DNA of 64,000 nt from Quillaja saponaria (GCA_029379385.1 CM055605.1:15907001-15971000); one strand, 5' to 3'; positions 23,781-36,998 are shown, numbered from the stretch's first letter. The notes: generated from the sequence alone by a model not told the origin. Numbers and translations: made by a program.

Positions 23781-25810
23781 AATAGTATCACAGTGAGTTA
23801 TACAATACCAAACTCTATTTACTGGGTATTAAATGTCCAATTAAATTGGACACATGTTTTCTTAATAGTTTGACAAATCATCACACCTTCTAACTATTTG
23901 TTTACCTCTTAAGGAAACCTGCCAATAAATTTGTGTATTTATGTTTTTCAGCCCAATCTTATTAAATACTTTAAATTTAATCCCTAACAAATAGAAAACC
24001 CTAAATTCTTTTTTTCTACTTGGGCTCAAACCCACAAAATTTGAAACTCAAAACCCAAAATTTCAAATCCAAGAATCAAGAATAGACTGCGAGGAAGGAG
24101 CCAACAACACCACCTCCTATAACCACGACTCTCTTTCTATATCCTGCTTGTTTTTGCTTCTCCTTTATTGGTATCTTTCATTTAAATAGAAAATTGATTT
24201 ATGGTATGTTAGTCAAAGCATCAGAAATAATCTTGAATTCCTGGTCCAATATTCCATATTAATAAAGACTCCTTATATACACACTATTAATTTAAGGCTA
24301 TTGTTGAACAAGAATTTCTCCTTCTAAAAAAGTGTACATAATAAAATGCCTCTTTTTTACCCCATAGATTGTGTTATTAAAGGTCAAAGGTGGTGAAACA
24401 TTTTTGACACCACCACTCAATTGCTATTACTTCCATCACTATCTCCAGCTCCACCACATCATAAAACACCACCCAATGCCAACTTGTTGTAGCTATCCCA
24501 CGGATCACAGGCTCACAACCATGACCACCACCATTACCACTGCCTCATCTTAACCTCTTAGCTACTTCTAGAACAACCAGTTAAGGATTGATAAATTAAT
24601 AGTTCTTCATGTAAGTTAAATTGTTTTTGTCAAGCAGAAATTAATACACATAGATATATAATTTGCTAGATATGAACTAATTCACATTATTCTCTTGAAC
24701 CTAGAAAGAAAACTAAATTAGGTTGACATTTTTTTTCATTTCAAGTATCTTGAGAGGATAGTGAAAAGGAATCCTACATGACTAGAAAAAGCAACTAAAC
24801 TGTAGCACCAATTACATCTTAGTGAAGATGGTGGCTCTGTGGCCTGTACTTGTAGTTCATAAAAAAATAAATATATTTTGGGGTCAAATATAATTACTCT
24901 ATTTTTTAATAGTACAGGTAACAAGTTAATATAAATAAATGGTTGTGATTCCCTCAAATAAAATCGATGGTGAATGAATGATATACTTCAGCTGAGTCTT
25001 AAATACTGTACAAAAAGAGTTGGGTATTGTATAACTCATCTAGTACCATTATCAAACAAGATATTACATGATAACTACTTTTACATATATTATTTTTTTT
25101 AAATTTGCTATAAGGCCAATGTTTAGAAAGACACTTTCTTTTATTATCAAATATACTCTGCCACTTTTTTTTTTTTTTCGTTATAACTACCAAGCCAATG
25201 CAAACTATTATATACTAAGGTGCATTTTTAAAAATGTTCATACAATTTAATTATAGTTTTGTTGCTTCGCCGATAATTAACTTGTTTTGGTTATCCTTTT
25301 CATAAGTAACTTTCTTTACAAATTGTGAGATATGTAAGATTAAATCAATTTGTGCATAAAAAAAAATAAAATGAGAGACCACTTTATTTATTTCTTCATT
25401 TTGTTCTTTAGATTTTATAAAAATAAATAAAAAAATATAAACCACTAGAGGTAAGCTAGCCATAAAAAATTACCAAATAGGGAGAAGAAGAATATTATAT
25501 AGTGCATGTGCATTACACTAACATGTACACACGTTATTTTACATAGATGAAAAAAAATTTTCTCTTTTATATTTGTCAAGCTGTATAGAAATTAGTATAA
25601 CAATTTTATTTTTATTTTTGGTACAAAGGGGAATAACATTAAGTAAGAAACAATACAAAGTCTTGGGAAACTGACTCCTATTAAATTACCCATAAACATA
25701 TTAGCACTATAACTAAGAACAATAAAGAATAACTTAAGGTTTTTGGATGGCATTTCCCATTTTTACTAGTTCATAAGCAATTTAGCTTAACTATTAGACT
25801 CTTTGAAGCA

Positions 25811-25999
25811 ATGCTTAATGTTGGAAGGAGTCCATCAAGTTACTGCAATCATATATCAAGTTGTTCTCTGTTTAACAAAATCATTGAACCAAAGAACAAC
25901 TCCAATATGGAGGAGGAAACTTCAATTGTTTTTTGTTTAATGGTTCATATAGCCATAGCCCTTAGGTTTACAATTACTTCTTCAATTATATGCTTCTAA
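25811..25999 (+). CDS. 62-codon frame, unit 1b copy
   Basis: Same start, length and stop as 11691-11879, with many amino-acid differences but no stop or indel. See that entry for the doubt about its reality. Confidence 0.25.
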   Translation: MLNVGRSPSSYCNHISSCSLFNKIIEPKNNSNMEEETSIVFCLMVHIAIALRFTITSSIICF

Positions 26000-26398
26000 C
26001 CCAAATTGAATATGAAAATGGATACTGATCAAATAAGGTGATTCAAGCCTTGAATAATAGATTTAAAAAATAAAAATTAATCATAGAAAAATGGAAAGTC
26101 TCCCTCCTAAATAAAAGGTAATTAGAAAGATAAGTATTTCTCCAAAAGAAATGGAAACAAATGCATAACAGAAGGAAATTTTCCCTCCTAAATTAAAGCA
26201 AATAAAAATCAAGTCTTTCTCAAAATAAAAGAAATCCGATAATGCATAAAAGGAAAGGAAAGTCATATGCCCATTACAGCAAATAGGAAATTAACTAAAT
26301 ATTAATTACCCAAATTGGATACTAAAAGGAAAGTAACTAATGTATTTCATCATTTAAATTCAACGATTCATATTACATCTAGACCACATGCCTTAGCC

Positions 26399-26407
26399 TA
26401 TATATAA
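26399..26407 (+). promoter_or_regulatory. TATA box of leader exon, unit 1b
   Basis: TATATATAA, same context as 12287. The exon downstream has lost its GT donor, so any spliced transcript from this copy would differ. Confidence 0.4.
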
Positions 26408-26893
26408 CTCACAAACACACATAATATAGACATGAATATTTAGGTTAACTCTTATTTGAGTTTTTTTGATTTGGTTTTAAGCCAAATTCGGGGCTCTCTG
26501 CTCACCAAGTCTAGAAGAAGGTTATGGTAGAACTCAACTGCTAGTTCATGAAAAACTCTGATGGGGTTACCTTCATCTCTTTGGTATTGGTTTGAAGGGA
26601 GTTCCGATTGTGGCTCTGAGGCCATGAATATCTCTTACTCTTTTTTTGTTTTGGATTACTGAAGAACTCCCGCAGATATATAAAACTCGCTCACTTTCTC
26701 TTCAGTTTCTATTTAGATTGAGTACCCTGGTACGTACAAATTGTGTTTTAACACATTATTAAATAATTTCTTACATTGGCGGATAAGAAAACTATTAATT
26801 TATTATGTTAACATTAGCACAATGTACTCTTTTCAATTGGGGATCAATGGTTTTTTTTTTTTTTTTTTCATTTTTTCGATTTCTTTTTTTTAG

Positions 26894-26925
26894 TAAAAGC
26901 TGGAGATCAGACTCACAACTTGGAG
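26894..26925 (+). ncRNA. 32-nt micro-exon candidate, unit 1b
   Basis: AG before and GTGAGG after are kept; one base differs from unit 1 inside. Confidence 0.3.
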
Positions 26926-28951
26926 GTGAGGAATAATTGATTTCTTTCATTTGTAGACAAAAAAAGCTTCAATTTATCGTGCTCATAGGGTATACATTAG
27001 TTGTTACTAGTTTTTTTATTTGTCTTTTATATTTTCTTATGTAAATTTTAACAAATTGTTATATGCAAATCATCAAAAAATAAAAGTATTTAGCTTTAGT
27101 AATAATCCACCTAGTTGGAATAGACAGAAAAAATATATGCATTAAAACATTAAAACACAATTTATGTCAATTTTTTAAAAATTGAAAAGAAAAAAAAAAT
27201 ACTGATTTTGGTGTTAAGTTTTAATTGTGGTCTAACCAATGATATCATATAAATATTTAATTTAATTTTTATAAATGTTAAAAATAATATAATTTTTCTT
27301 CCATGAATTAGTTTACTAATATATATTACCAACTTAGGAAAATAAATTAATAATTTAAATTTATTCAATGTAGTCACACCTTCAAAATATTCAATTTAAT
27401 CTCCATAATATTGAATATAATATAATTATATTGAAATTAATTAAATTACTAAAATATTAATATTATATATTAACAACCTAGGAAAATAAAAATAAAAATT
27501 TGAAATTTATTTAATATAGTCACAGCTACAAAATGTTAATTTAATATTTATAATATAATTTTTTCTTCATTAATAAGATTATTAATATATTGATATTATA
27601 TATTAACAACTTAGGAAATAAAAATAAAAATTTGAAATTCATCTAATATAGTCACAGTTATTAAATATTATATATAAATAAGTGTGTTTTGGTGATACAT
27701 AACACGTTTTTGAGTTTTATTTAACTTTTTAACTAGATTTAAATGCATATTAGTATGACCTATCAAAATACTAAAAATTCAATTCAATATTAGTTTTTTT
27801 AGAATTTAGGAAAAAAAAAAAAAAAGAAAAAAAAAAGTGAAATCTAGTCTAACCAGATTTGTCCTATGTCGTCCAGTTTACACAATTCAATTCACAACAT
27901 ATTTTTATGGTTCAAATCAGTGTTTCTCTACCATGCAACTAACGTTCTAACCATTTGAGTGGATTAGATTTTTAAAACAATAATTATTTTCGTGAAATGC
28001 AAATTTAGTATCAACCCATATAACTAATCTCTATGATTTCTTTAATTTCATTAATAATTACTATATTATGAGCATAACTGTATATTTCACAACTACAAAT
28101 GGACAATGAAAATAACAAAAAAACATATTATTAAATTACATGGTATGGCTCTCTTACTTGCTTCATATATATATCTTTGCCTGAATTTTGGTATACGTAA
28201 TTGAGATTTAAGGTCTTTTTGCATATTAGTGGTGTGTTTTTTTTTTTTCAATACCATTAAAATTCGGGTTAACATATGTCCAACTAATAATTAGATTTTC
28301 TCTTGAAAACACATTTATAGATAAACACAAAATCAAATAAATGGATTTCTAGTTTCTTCAACCATCTTGTTTCTAATTTTATATTGCCAAATAAAATTAA
28401 AACATTTTTACCTTATTGATATCAATACATTTTTCTTAAACTACAATTAAAATTTCTCTTTTTCTATGGGATTTTTTTGTTTTTTTTTTTAATGATGTCT
28501 TAGAGATACTTGTTGTTAAGGTTTAATGGTTGAAAATTAAATTTTAAAATAATTAAGAATCCATCAATTACTTGGCACTTAATCATCATCGAGATAATAA
28601 ATGATTAAAAAAATACATATGCACTTGACCTGATCAAATTAATTTGATTAAAATTTTACTTGATTTTTGAAGTCAAATAATCTGTGACGATATAAAATTG
28701 TACCTAATTAAAGACTCAGTTAGTCATGATTGCATATTTTGTTAATTGGGCCTTATCCCACAATGGACCAATAATTATTTAAAATGAAAACTAAGAACTA
28801 GATACCATAAATTCAAATATTTTCATGATCTTCTTATCCATTGTTTTTCTCACAACTCATTACATTTTTTTCATAAACATTAGGAAAAATATTGATCACA
28901 TCATCCTTGTTCCATGTAAAAATTATGCCCCACATCTTACTCACCTCTACA

Positions 28952-29067
28952 GTGTTGAACGACTTAGCTTTTAACAACTTATTACACTATTGTATTCTCC
29001 ATTTACTCCTTCCTCCTCGTGGATCCATTTGGGTATGAGCTCAATATGCCAATAGCAAACTGAAATA
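28952..29067 (-). pseudogene. third pseudo-exon of minus-strand gene relic, unit 1b
   Basis: Reads CYWHIELIPKWIHEEEG and goes on through NGEYNSV without the stop that spoils units 1 and 2. A one-base deletion in the following ATGAAG stretch then shifts the frame. Acceptor TTTCAG and donor GAG|GTGAGTAAG are both present. Coordinates are approximate by a few bases. Confidence 0.45.
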
Positions 29068-29283
29068 TGATCAAATAGATAAACATTGTCAATAATAAAA
29101 TAGTTATTTAAAAAAAAAATTAAGAAGAAGAATAATTTATAGATGTAAAGAAGTAAAAGAAAAGATGTACGCACCGTAACAAAAAGAACATGTAGGCATG
29201 TTCACAATTGTAAAGCCTGCTCTCTAGTATTCCTAGACAGTAGCCATATATACGATCTCTAGGTATGGTGCTAGGGCCTTTAC

Positions 29284-29373
29284 CTAAAATTGTGAAACTT
29301 GGGAAAAGGCTTGTAGTATGGTTCGAAGGTTGCTGTGATGGAAAACTACAATCAGTCTCCTCCTCCTTTATTT
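29284..29373 (-). pseudogene. second pseudo-exon of minus-strand gene relic, unit 1b
   Basis: Acceptor TTTAG and donor TAG|GTAAAGG are intact, the frame begins IKEEETDCSFPSQQPSNH, but it is one base shorter than the 91-nt unit 2 copy, so it is frameshifted near its end. A read-through frame on the minus strand continues to 29120, which is chance. Confidence 0.4.
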
Positions 29374-29489
29374 CTAAACACAGAAACAAAACCAAGGGAA
29401 AAAATAGTTACAAATAATTTTTTATGAAATATGGATAACACACAAGAAGACAGAGTTGTGTTGTGGCTTAGTGAGCTCAGGCTTGTCAC

Positions 29490-29497
29490 TTTATATA
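29490..29497 (-). promoter_or_regulatory. TATA box of minus-strand gene relic, unit 1b
   Basis: TATATAAA retained although the first coding exon it served has been deleted. Confidence 0.45.
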
Positions 29498-29975
29498 GAT
29501 GATATATGTTCTATCTACAACGTGTCTCCATTGCTATTATTGGGTGATGAGTGTATGATTTTATATTTCATTAAGAAAACTATAGGCAAGAGTAATATAA
29601 TGTACCTGGTTGGTTTAGCTTCGATAAAAGTGGCATCGTTCAAGTTTGACAATTGTTAGATGCATGCATTACCCTAATCAAGCATTGGGTTTCCTAACTT
29701 CATATCTTCCAGTTTTATATAAGGGTCACAAGTCTTCTATTGTAACTTCATTTATAAAGATATCAACAAGTATAATTAATTCGTGAACTAATTGATAGGC
29801 AAGAAAAACATGTAAGAGGAGAATCAGTGAAAATATTAATTTCATGTGTTAATATTAAAATCAATGATATGTATATTAATTTTATGGTTTTATATTTGAA
29901 AGACTTGCTTTATATTTTCTTTATGCATTGACAAACAAGAAAAAAAAATATATAATATATATATATATATATCAT

Positions 29976-30372
29976 TGATTTGATAGGTTGATGAAGAACA
30001 ATTTCTACTTCAATTAATAGAATCATTTTCATCGACTTCATCTTCTTCAACTACTTTTGTGGCCACGGATCACACACAAGAAGATAGAGTTGTTGTGCCT
30101 TAGCAATGCAACCTCAGACTTTATTTTTGATTAGTTCACTAAACAAGTGAAACTCAATCTTGGTAAAGCTCATCTGCTAAACTCGTGAGTCCAACTTCTT
30201 AAATATATAATATAAATAAATATATACTATCTAATTTAATATTTAATTATGATGTTATTTTCTTAACAGAATTAGCATATATATATATATATTCGTGATA
30301 AATATTTAAATGAAAATAATTTAAGCATAAGTTTATTGACAATCCACTTGGTCAGAATAAAAAGAAGAAAAA
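29976..30372 (-). pseudogene. second, start-less copy of relic promoter and exon 1
   Basis: From 29976 the sequence repeats the exon 1 region of the same relic (reading VVEEDEVDENDS) but the ATG is changed to CGTGG near 30060, and little of the promoter follows. This reflects a tandem duplication of promoter plus exon 1 inside X, also seen at 43807-44170. The rest, to 30372, is AT-rich DNA that runs up to the AAAAA target of solo LTR A, with a short AT microsatellite near 30278. Confidence 0.45.
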
Positions 30373-33300
30373 TATCACACCCTTCACGGAGCCATGACTG
30401 GCTGGAGGATTAGGTAACCAACCCATCATAACCCTGACTTCAAAACAAAGTAACAAACTTGACTCACGACCCAACTAAAGAATAAAAGTAGCTTTTCTAA
30501 AACAGAAGATCACTATAAAAGTTTATTTTCTGTAATAATTAACAAGTTACTGAAATTTTTTGGCAGAGGTTCCCAACAAAATGGAACATGCCTCAAAATA
30601 CAAACACCTATGTTCTTAATTTCACACAACACTAACACAAAGACAATAAGGAGCTTTGCTCCGTCCACATTTTAATCAAGAAGAGTAACTAGACTTTTAC
30701 ATATACCAAAATTTGACACCTTACAGTTCTAGTGTGACTGCAAACTTTCCTCCTTGATTTTAAGTCTGAGATCTTGGAAATACTTTACCATACTCAATCG
30801 GCAAGTCATAAGCTCGGCGATGTCATGAACCGAACTCCTGTTATAAAAAAAATTCACAATAGAGGGGTGAGTCCTATGGACTCTGTGAGTGAAAAATCAT
30901 ACTCAAAAGATACTAGCATTACACCACACAAGTGTATAACATATATAGTAGCATTATGTAACATTGTTCATAACTTAATTCACATTACACGTGTACATTA
31001 TAATCGTCATAAATTCACAATTTACATGAAACACAGGATCACAAATTAATCAGAGTAAGAATATCAAACAAATCAACCAAAGAGCTGAAAGTGGCCGGCG
31101 GCGGTGTAGAGCAAGCCAACGAGTGACTCAGCCCTGCACAATATTATCATCCCCTACTAGGCATTTACGCGCTCGCACAATAAATTGATCTCCATATACA
31201 ATCCATCCAACTGGGGCTGAGCACTAATTAATAAAAAAAAACATTTATTAGCATCAGAATTTCTTATGATTTAATCAAAATATCTTAGGTGAACCTGGAT
31301 CTTAATTTCAAAATAAAAATAATTTCTCAGAAAAACTTTTATGTGTTGGCCCTTATCAACCACATACATTTTCAAACAAGAATAATTCAACTAACTCACT
31401 AAAATATTGCACTAGCACATTTATTTAAATACATATACAATAGAGCATAATAATCTTGCCCCTAAAGGTATCAATTAACCACGTACCTGTAACCGATCCC
31501 ATTCGTCACTCACACTTGCGTCCATGCATCTCATCAGGTCCACATTAGAATCCAGAACTAAAATTCCTATTCCCAAATAATATTTAGTTCATAAATGTTA
31601 TTGTTATAATATTTTAGTTACTAAGCTTATATCTCAACTTGTATAGGTTTCTTTATGAAAGTTTTCCATTAAGTTATTACATGTCCATTAATATGAATTG
31701 GACTTTATGTGATAAGGTTAATAATGAAGAGAAATTTTAAATATCTTAACAATGCATAGGGTAGAAGTAACAATTAGAAAAGATAAAAAGCACTTAGTGA
31801 GTTAGAGGTGTTGAAACTGTCCAAACTTGGGATTTGGACCAGTGTCCACTTTAACGGTCATATGTTTCTCTAGCAAATTCTGAATCCAATTTCGTAAAAT
31901 TTATAATATACTAGACACATGTAGATTTATAATAGTATATCATTTGTAATTTTTGGATTTTTATATCAATACAGTTTATTCTTTGAATTTACATCAAATT
32001 ATGCAAAATGTAGGATTTTGACAGCTCTAACCTAACCTTAGTTAATTGAACATAACTTTCTCTAGAAAAAACGAAATCCAATTCTGTTTGTTAGGTTTGT
32101 TAATAAACAGGTATATCTATCTTTCTTATTTATAAACTTTTCCTAAAATTTGTTTTGACCCATTCAATTCCTTACATGAACCGAAAATATGGCACTAAAA
32201 ATCCTGTGCAAACTAGCCAGAGTCCAAAAGTTCTAACTCACAACATACTTGGAACCAAGCTATGAAATTTTGTCTACTACAAAATTTCATAGCTTGAAAT
32301 ACTGAATTTCTGTTACTCATGAAATTTGCCCCCTGCACCCCTTGAGAACCACTCAACTGTCATTTTCCAAAATTTATTCCCAACTAACCCTCCTTTAATC
32401 ATATCCACTAGCTCACTTTCATTCACTCCTTAACTCAATACATCCACCAACCCTTTGCTCTTGCTATGAACTTTTATTTAAATTTTTAAAGCAATTAGCC
32501 ATCAAGATTTAAATTTACCAAGTTTTAATTAAAAAGTTCTACTCAATCAAATATCCTAAATTACAAAGAGATAACCCAACCTATAATCTAATTAAGCACC
32601 ACACTTCTACTACTTCACTTCTTAATTTACCCTCCTAACTTCTTTATATCCAAACCGTTTATCTAATTCTTAACTATCAAGAAGGAAAAGGAAAGAACTT
32701 CATGAAAATAAAATAAATACTTGAGGTTTAGAAACTATCCACACCACGGTTCACTAGGCAGCTAGCTGTTGCCATACTTGGTGTCCTCATGGTGGAGACA
32801 AGGGTTCAAGGCAAGGCAAGGCTTCTGTCTCTACTCCAACCAAGCTTCACGGTAACCTTGAAGTTGCTATAGGAGAGAAGGGAGCTATATGTCCAAGCCA
32901 AGGGACAGCTGCTACAAAAAAATTGAAAACAGGCAGCTGTTGTTGGCCAAAAGAAAGGCTGCTTTTCACGGCTGCAAGGTAGAACAATACCTCTTGGCTA
33001 ACTAACAACTAAAGGCTAGACAAGGCAAGTTGAAAATGAAGAAGGGATGAGAGAAATTTGGCTGCAAGAGGAAGGTTTCTTCACGGAAAAACAAAAGGAG
33101 TAAAACAGGGCACATGCTGAAATCAAGAGGCAGAGAAATAGAAGGAAAACAGAGGCGGTTGTCATGGAAATTGAAAGGAATAATGGCAACTAAGTTGTAG
33201 CCAACCAAAGCAAGTATGGATGAAAAGGAAAAAACAGGAAAGGGAAGGTGGAAGACTCGGCCAAGACTTCTCCAGAGAAAGAAGGGTGGTGACCAACCCA

Positions 33301-33373
33301 AAAAGGAAAGAAAGAAGAAAAACTTCAAGGTCAAAGTATAACTAATGTATGGAGGAAATTGAATCTAGGTGTG

Positions 33374-33404
<31 letters not shown>

Positions 33405-33871
33405 CCATTAGTTATCACTTTTCCAATTTATTTAGTTAACATATATAATTTACTTACTAAAATTTATACTAGATAACAAAATATCTTATAAATAATATTT
33501 TTACATTATACTTAAAATTTGATTTCACGATGTTGGGTTATAACAATGTACGTAACTACAATAATTCACGTACAACATTTTAAAATATCCACTGGAATAT
33601 CAGATTATAATATATAATACCACTATGTATAATATATTATTATTAATTTAAAAGCCTCATAAATTATGCAAGACACTCCAAAACATATATTAAAACATCG
33701 ATAATAAAATAAGGACATGTTTATTTTTTGTTGATACTTCTTTAATTTGTTTATGTCGTTGTTGCTTATAACTGAAATTTATATATTATATCTAAAACAT
33801 GACTTTACGATACTGGGTTAAAACAGTTATTACATTCAACATTCTAAATGTTACAATATCAGGTTATAACA
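30373..33871 (-). mobile_element. solo LTR A, unit 2
   Basis: A 3499-bp LTR on the minus strand from TATCACACCC (first G changed to A) to AGGTTATAACA. AAAAA stands at both edges (30368-30372 and 33872-33876), a 5-bp target duplication, although in A-rich DNA. No second LTR or internal domain. It carries the inverted R-region motif GAGGGGTGAGTCCTATGGAC at 30862 and, after it, GTGAGTGAAAAATC. A short block at 31085-31118 (AAAGTGGCCGGCGGCGGTG...) is absent from units 1 and 3 and is unusually GC-rich. An AT run lies at 33378-33404. Confidence 0.88.
33002..33334 (-). CDS. small LTR-internal open frame, unit 2 (doubtful gene)
   Basis: 110 codons; shares the core FNFHDN..CFPSISLPLDFS with 2012-2305 and 47136-47423, but its first 30 residues are in another frame because of an indel. 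Hydrophobic throughout. No family recognised. Confidence 0.15.
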   Translation of the reverse strand: MTLKFFFFLSFLGWSPPFFLWRSLGRVFHLPFPVFSFSSILALVGYNLVAIIPFNFHDNRLCFPSISLPLDFSMCPVLLLLFFREETFLLQPNFSHPFFIFNLPCLAFSC

Positions 33872-35329
33872 AAAAATGAAGAATTACAGATTTAAAAACT
33901 ATGAAAAACCAAATTATGTTTGTAAAAGAAAAAATTGGTATCGACCTATAACTTACATCTATGATTTCTTCATTTTCATTAAAATTAATATTTATGTCAT
34001 GCGCGTTGCGTTAGCCGTATTTACATTAGGAAATTTGCTAGAAATAAAATCTTTTATTACAAAATTTCTTATTTTTCTAACCATTAAAAAAAAAATTAAT
34101 CTTTAATATAAGTTCTTGATTTTTATCTTTATGTCATGTAATGAACAACAACCACATAAGTATTACAAAATAAAATAAAACTAATATTTCGAAAAAAAAA
34201 AAAAAAAGGATCCTTTTAATATAAGTTAATATAAAGATTGTAATTGTCTTCACAAATATGACAAGGAAGAATTTAACATACCCCAAGGGGTTGACCAGAT
34301 AGTTAAGAAGTTGTACTCTCTATATTGACTTTCTTCATTTGAATCTTCTTGGGGAGAGCTTAAGGACTAAACTCCTCACAAATTTCTTAATTTTGAAGTG
34401 CATGACCTGTCTTTAACCAAACCGAAATGGTGATCAATCGAGATGTGTGTAAAATGCCCCAGACGTAGCTATGCGGAATAAAAAAATGAATTAACATAAT
34501 TTTATGATAATAGTGTGAATTAAAATTTAGCAATATCTAATTAGTATGTTCATTAGCTGCACTAGTGACAATCAACATTAACCTTCCTTTTGCTACAAAT
34601 ATACAAGTAAAAAAAGAAAATGTATTTTTATGATAAATGTGTTATTAAACAAGAAGAATTTAATACTATCATGATTAAAAGAATTAAAAATATATGAATT
34701 TATTAAATAAAAATATTTATTTACTATTCTTATTTATTATTACTAGAAATTGAAATAAAATAAGACCTTTTTTTTTTTTTTTTTTTTTTTTTTCGGGTTT
34801 TTCATCTATCTGGTTAGGTCCCAATGAAGTTAGGACACCAAGCCGGTATTAGAGAATTGATGGAAATTTTACTTGTTATAACTCGGTATGGTAATGATAA
34901 GTTTTAGGGAATAAAAAGGAAAAACTTAGTACGTTTGATTATAAACACAAACTAAATAAATGAATAAAAAAATAAAATACCGATTTTTTATCCTTTTATT
35001 TTATTTTCCTTTTCCTCCTATTTTCCTATTCTTTGCCTTGTAGATTTTTTTTCTTTTTGTCTTCCTCCTCCATGCCTTTTTCCTCCCCCTATTTTCTCGA
35101 CTCTTCTATTAGCTTTATTCAAGAAGGCCAAAGCACTAACTTCTCTGTAGCAGCTTGTGTCTTGATCTTCCCCAGCCCATTCTTGAGGCGAGGAGTAGCT
35201 GTCGTGGATTAGCAACACCTCCAAAAGCCACTACATCTGCGAACAACAGCACCTTCAACAGCTGCTTAGCCACTCATCTATTTCGGGGTAGTTCCAAATA
35301 CCTCTAGTTCAAGTAATTCTCTTGTTTTC
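33872..35329. other. spacer between LTR A and LTR B, unit 2
   Basis: The longest version of this spacer. It holds a 76-codon frame (33876-34106, starting MKNYRFKNYEKPNY) open also in unit 3 at 47561-47794 but broken in unit 1, a poly-T run at about 34768-34793, and a C/T-rich stretch at 35030-35110. The minus-strand 68-codon frame at 35018-35224 is rich in charged residues and probably chance. No recognised gene. Confidence 0.45.
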
Positions 35330-36218
35330 TTAGAGCTAATTCCTTTTCTTTTTGTTTTCTTTGAGGATTAGATGTCGAGATTGAGTGAGTTTGTGAATGA
35401 AAGAATATGATCAAGATGGTGGGAAAAATAGTGGGTAAAGTTTTGTTTGGTTCTTACGGAATTCCAAGATTTAAGCTCTTTATTGTCCCTAAATGATTCA
35501 TCCAATTTTAATCTAGTATTTGAATTGTGGTTAGTTTTGGTGCTAGTTTTGGTTACATACATAAGAGATATATATATATATATATATATGAATTGGAACA
35601 AAGTATGCTTTCAAGATGTTTGATAAATGACTAAAAGAAGTTATTTGTAAATTAATATTTTGGAATTATTATGGTCAAGTCCTTATGATTAGGGACTAAT
35701 AATATATGAAATTTAAAAACTAAACGATACTTGGAAATGTAATTTCAGCTCTAGAACATGACGCTATCTCGATGACACTTTTGGACTCTAGGGGAAGCCA
35801 CGAACAACAACTGTAAAGTTATGAGTGAAAGATATTATCCTTTGGTTACTAGTTGTGTTTGAAATGTTTTCTATATGTATCATATTGTTGGATAAAGATG
35901 TGTTTAGTAGTTTGAGTTGAATATAAATGTTGAATTATGTGATAAAATTCTAAATCTTCATAAATTTATTATTTAGTGTGTTGTGCGATAGTTTGAATGA
36001 TTTGTATGTGGTTGATAGGGTCAGAGAATTTATTTTTAATATGATTTAGAATCCAGGTAGACCTAGGATAAATTTGATTTGATTAAGTGATTATATAATT
36101 ATACATTCGAGTAACTTAGTTCCGGGGAGGTTACTGTAGGAGATTATTTGTTATGGTGTGCAGGAGCTGAATAGCCCCGAGGAAGATATATGTATATGTA
36201 CATATATATTATATATAT
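35330..36218 (+). mobile_element. LTR B, unit 2, 3' truncated
   Basis: Matches 48830-49680 and stops inside the AT run at about 36190-36218. There it is joined directly to the gag zinc-knuckle region (ATGCTCTACTTGTGG), skipping what is 49683-51510 in unit 3: the R-region, LTR end, PBS and nearly all gag. Confidence 0.65.
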
Positions 36219-36252
36219 ATGCTCTACTTGTGGTGTCAGACATCTATATTGC
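36219..36252 (+). pseudogene. gag zinc-knuckle scrap, unit 2
   Basis: 34 bp matching 51510-51543, the last gag bases before the CACTA insertion. The frame with two cysteines and a histidine (CSTCG..HLYC in unit 3) is changed here. It ends with TGC, the target duplication of the CACTA element. Confidence 0.55.
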
Positions 36253-36818
36253 AACTACAAGAAAATCACTTATTTGTGATGGTATGGGACCCATCATAAA
36301 TAAACCCGTCTTAAATGTCATCTTTTGCTACTATGCTTGTATATTAGAAATGGCCCAATTTAAAGAAACAAATTTTAATTATTTGCGACGGTATAATAAC
36401 TTATTTGCTATGGGTATGCATTGTAGCAAATAAGACAACTGCAAATATTTTTTCTAAGTCGACCTTTTTATATGGGTGACGACCCCCAACCATTGCAATA
36501 GTGAAAATTAAGAAAATAAACGTAATATACACTTTCTCAGTTTGCATTCTATTCTTCTTTCTGATTTTCGGTTCTCTACCTTTCCCTTACTCACCGACTT
36601 CACATCACATCTCACTCTGTTGTAAGCCACCAAAGCTCCACGAGAAAAGCTTAGAGACCATTTTACAAAAGGAGATTGGGATCTAAAATTGCCTCACCTG
36701 ATCTCGTTTTCTTATAAGAGTGTAGCATTTTTTCTTGAATTCAGATATGGCTACTTTTATACCTTCTTTCTTCTTCTTCTTCAATTTTAATTGCACCGAG
36801 AGTTTAGGGAGTTTTCAT

Positions 36819-36998
36819 GGCTTCTCCTTCTACATTAAATTGTATGGCTTTCAAATCCTCTGAAATTTCAAGTATCAGTAATAGGAAAGTGGATCAGTTT
36901 TGACAATGGTTACATGCTTGTTGAGTGAATCGAGTCAACTCTGTTCTTGTTTTGGTCTTCAATGCAGATCGAAGAGTTCATTTGGCTTGACTAGTATG
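36819..36998 (+). pseudogene. captured plastid transit-peptide-like exon, unit 2
   Basis: ATG in TTTTCATGGCT opens MASPSTLNCMAFKSSEISS, rich in Ser with an MA start, few acidic residues and then basic residues, the composition of a chloroplast transit peptide. After VDQF a frameshift is needed. The next frame reads TMVTCLLSESSQLCSCF and then CRSKSSFGL, still transit-like, up to a TAG. Unit 3 has the same start (52139) with MASPATSNYMAFKSS and a TAG where unit 2 has CAG. Probably the 5' exon of a nuclear gene for a plastid protein captured by CACTA; parent not identified. Confidence 0.45.

Larger units (their letters stand above)
23781..29975. other. block X, unit 1b
   Basis: Full-length copy of X matching 9691-15866. 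It holds the CACCAC stretch (24401), 62-codon frame (25811-25999), TATA box (26399), leader exon whose GT donor is changed to AT (near 26675), 32-nt micro-exon (26894-26925) and the minus-strand gene relic. Between 27130 and 28900 it is AT-rich without identifiable genes. In this copy the first coding exon of the relic is deleted: 29427 joins GAAAT directly to ATGGATAAC. Confidence 0.55.

Noticed and set aside
29120..29395. Minus-strand 91-codon frame
   Set aside because: It runs through a pseudo-exon and on through its donor into intron-like sequence after a one-base deletion; only the exon part is meaningful.
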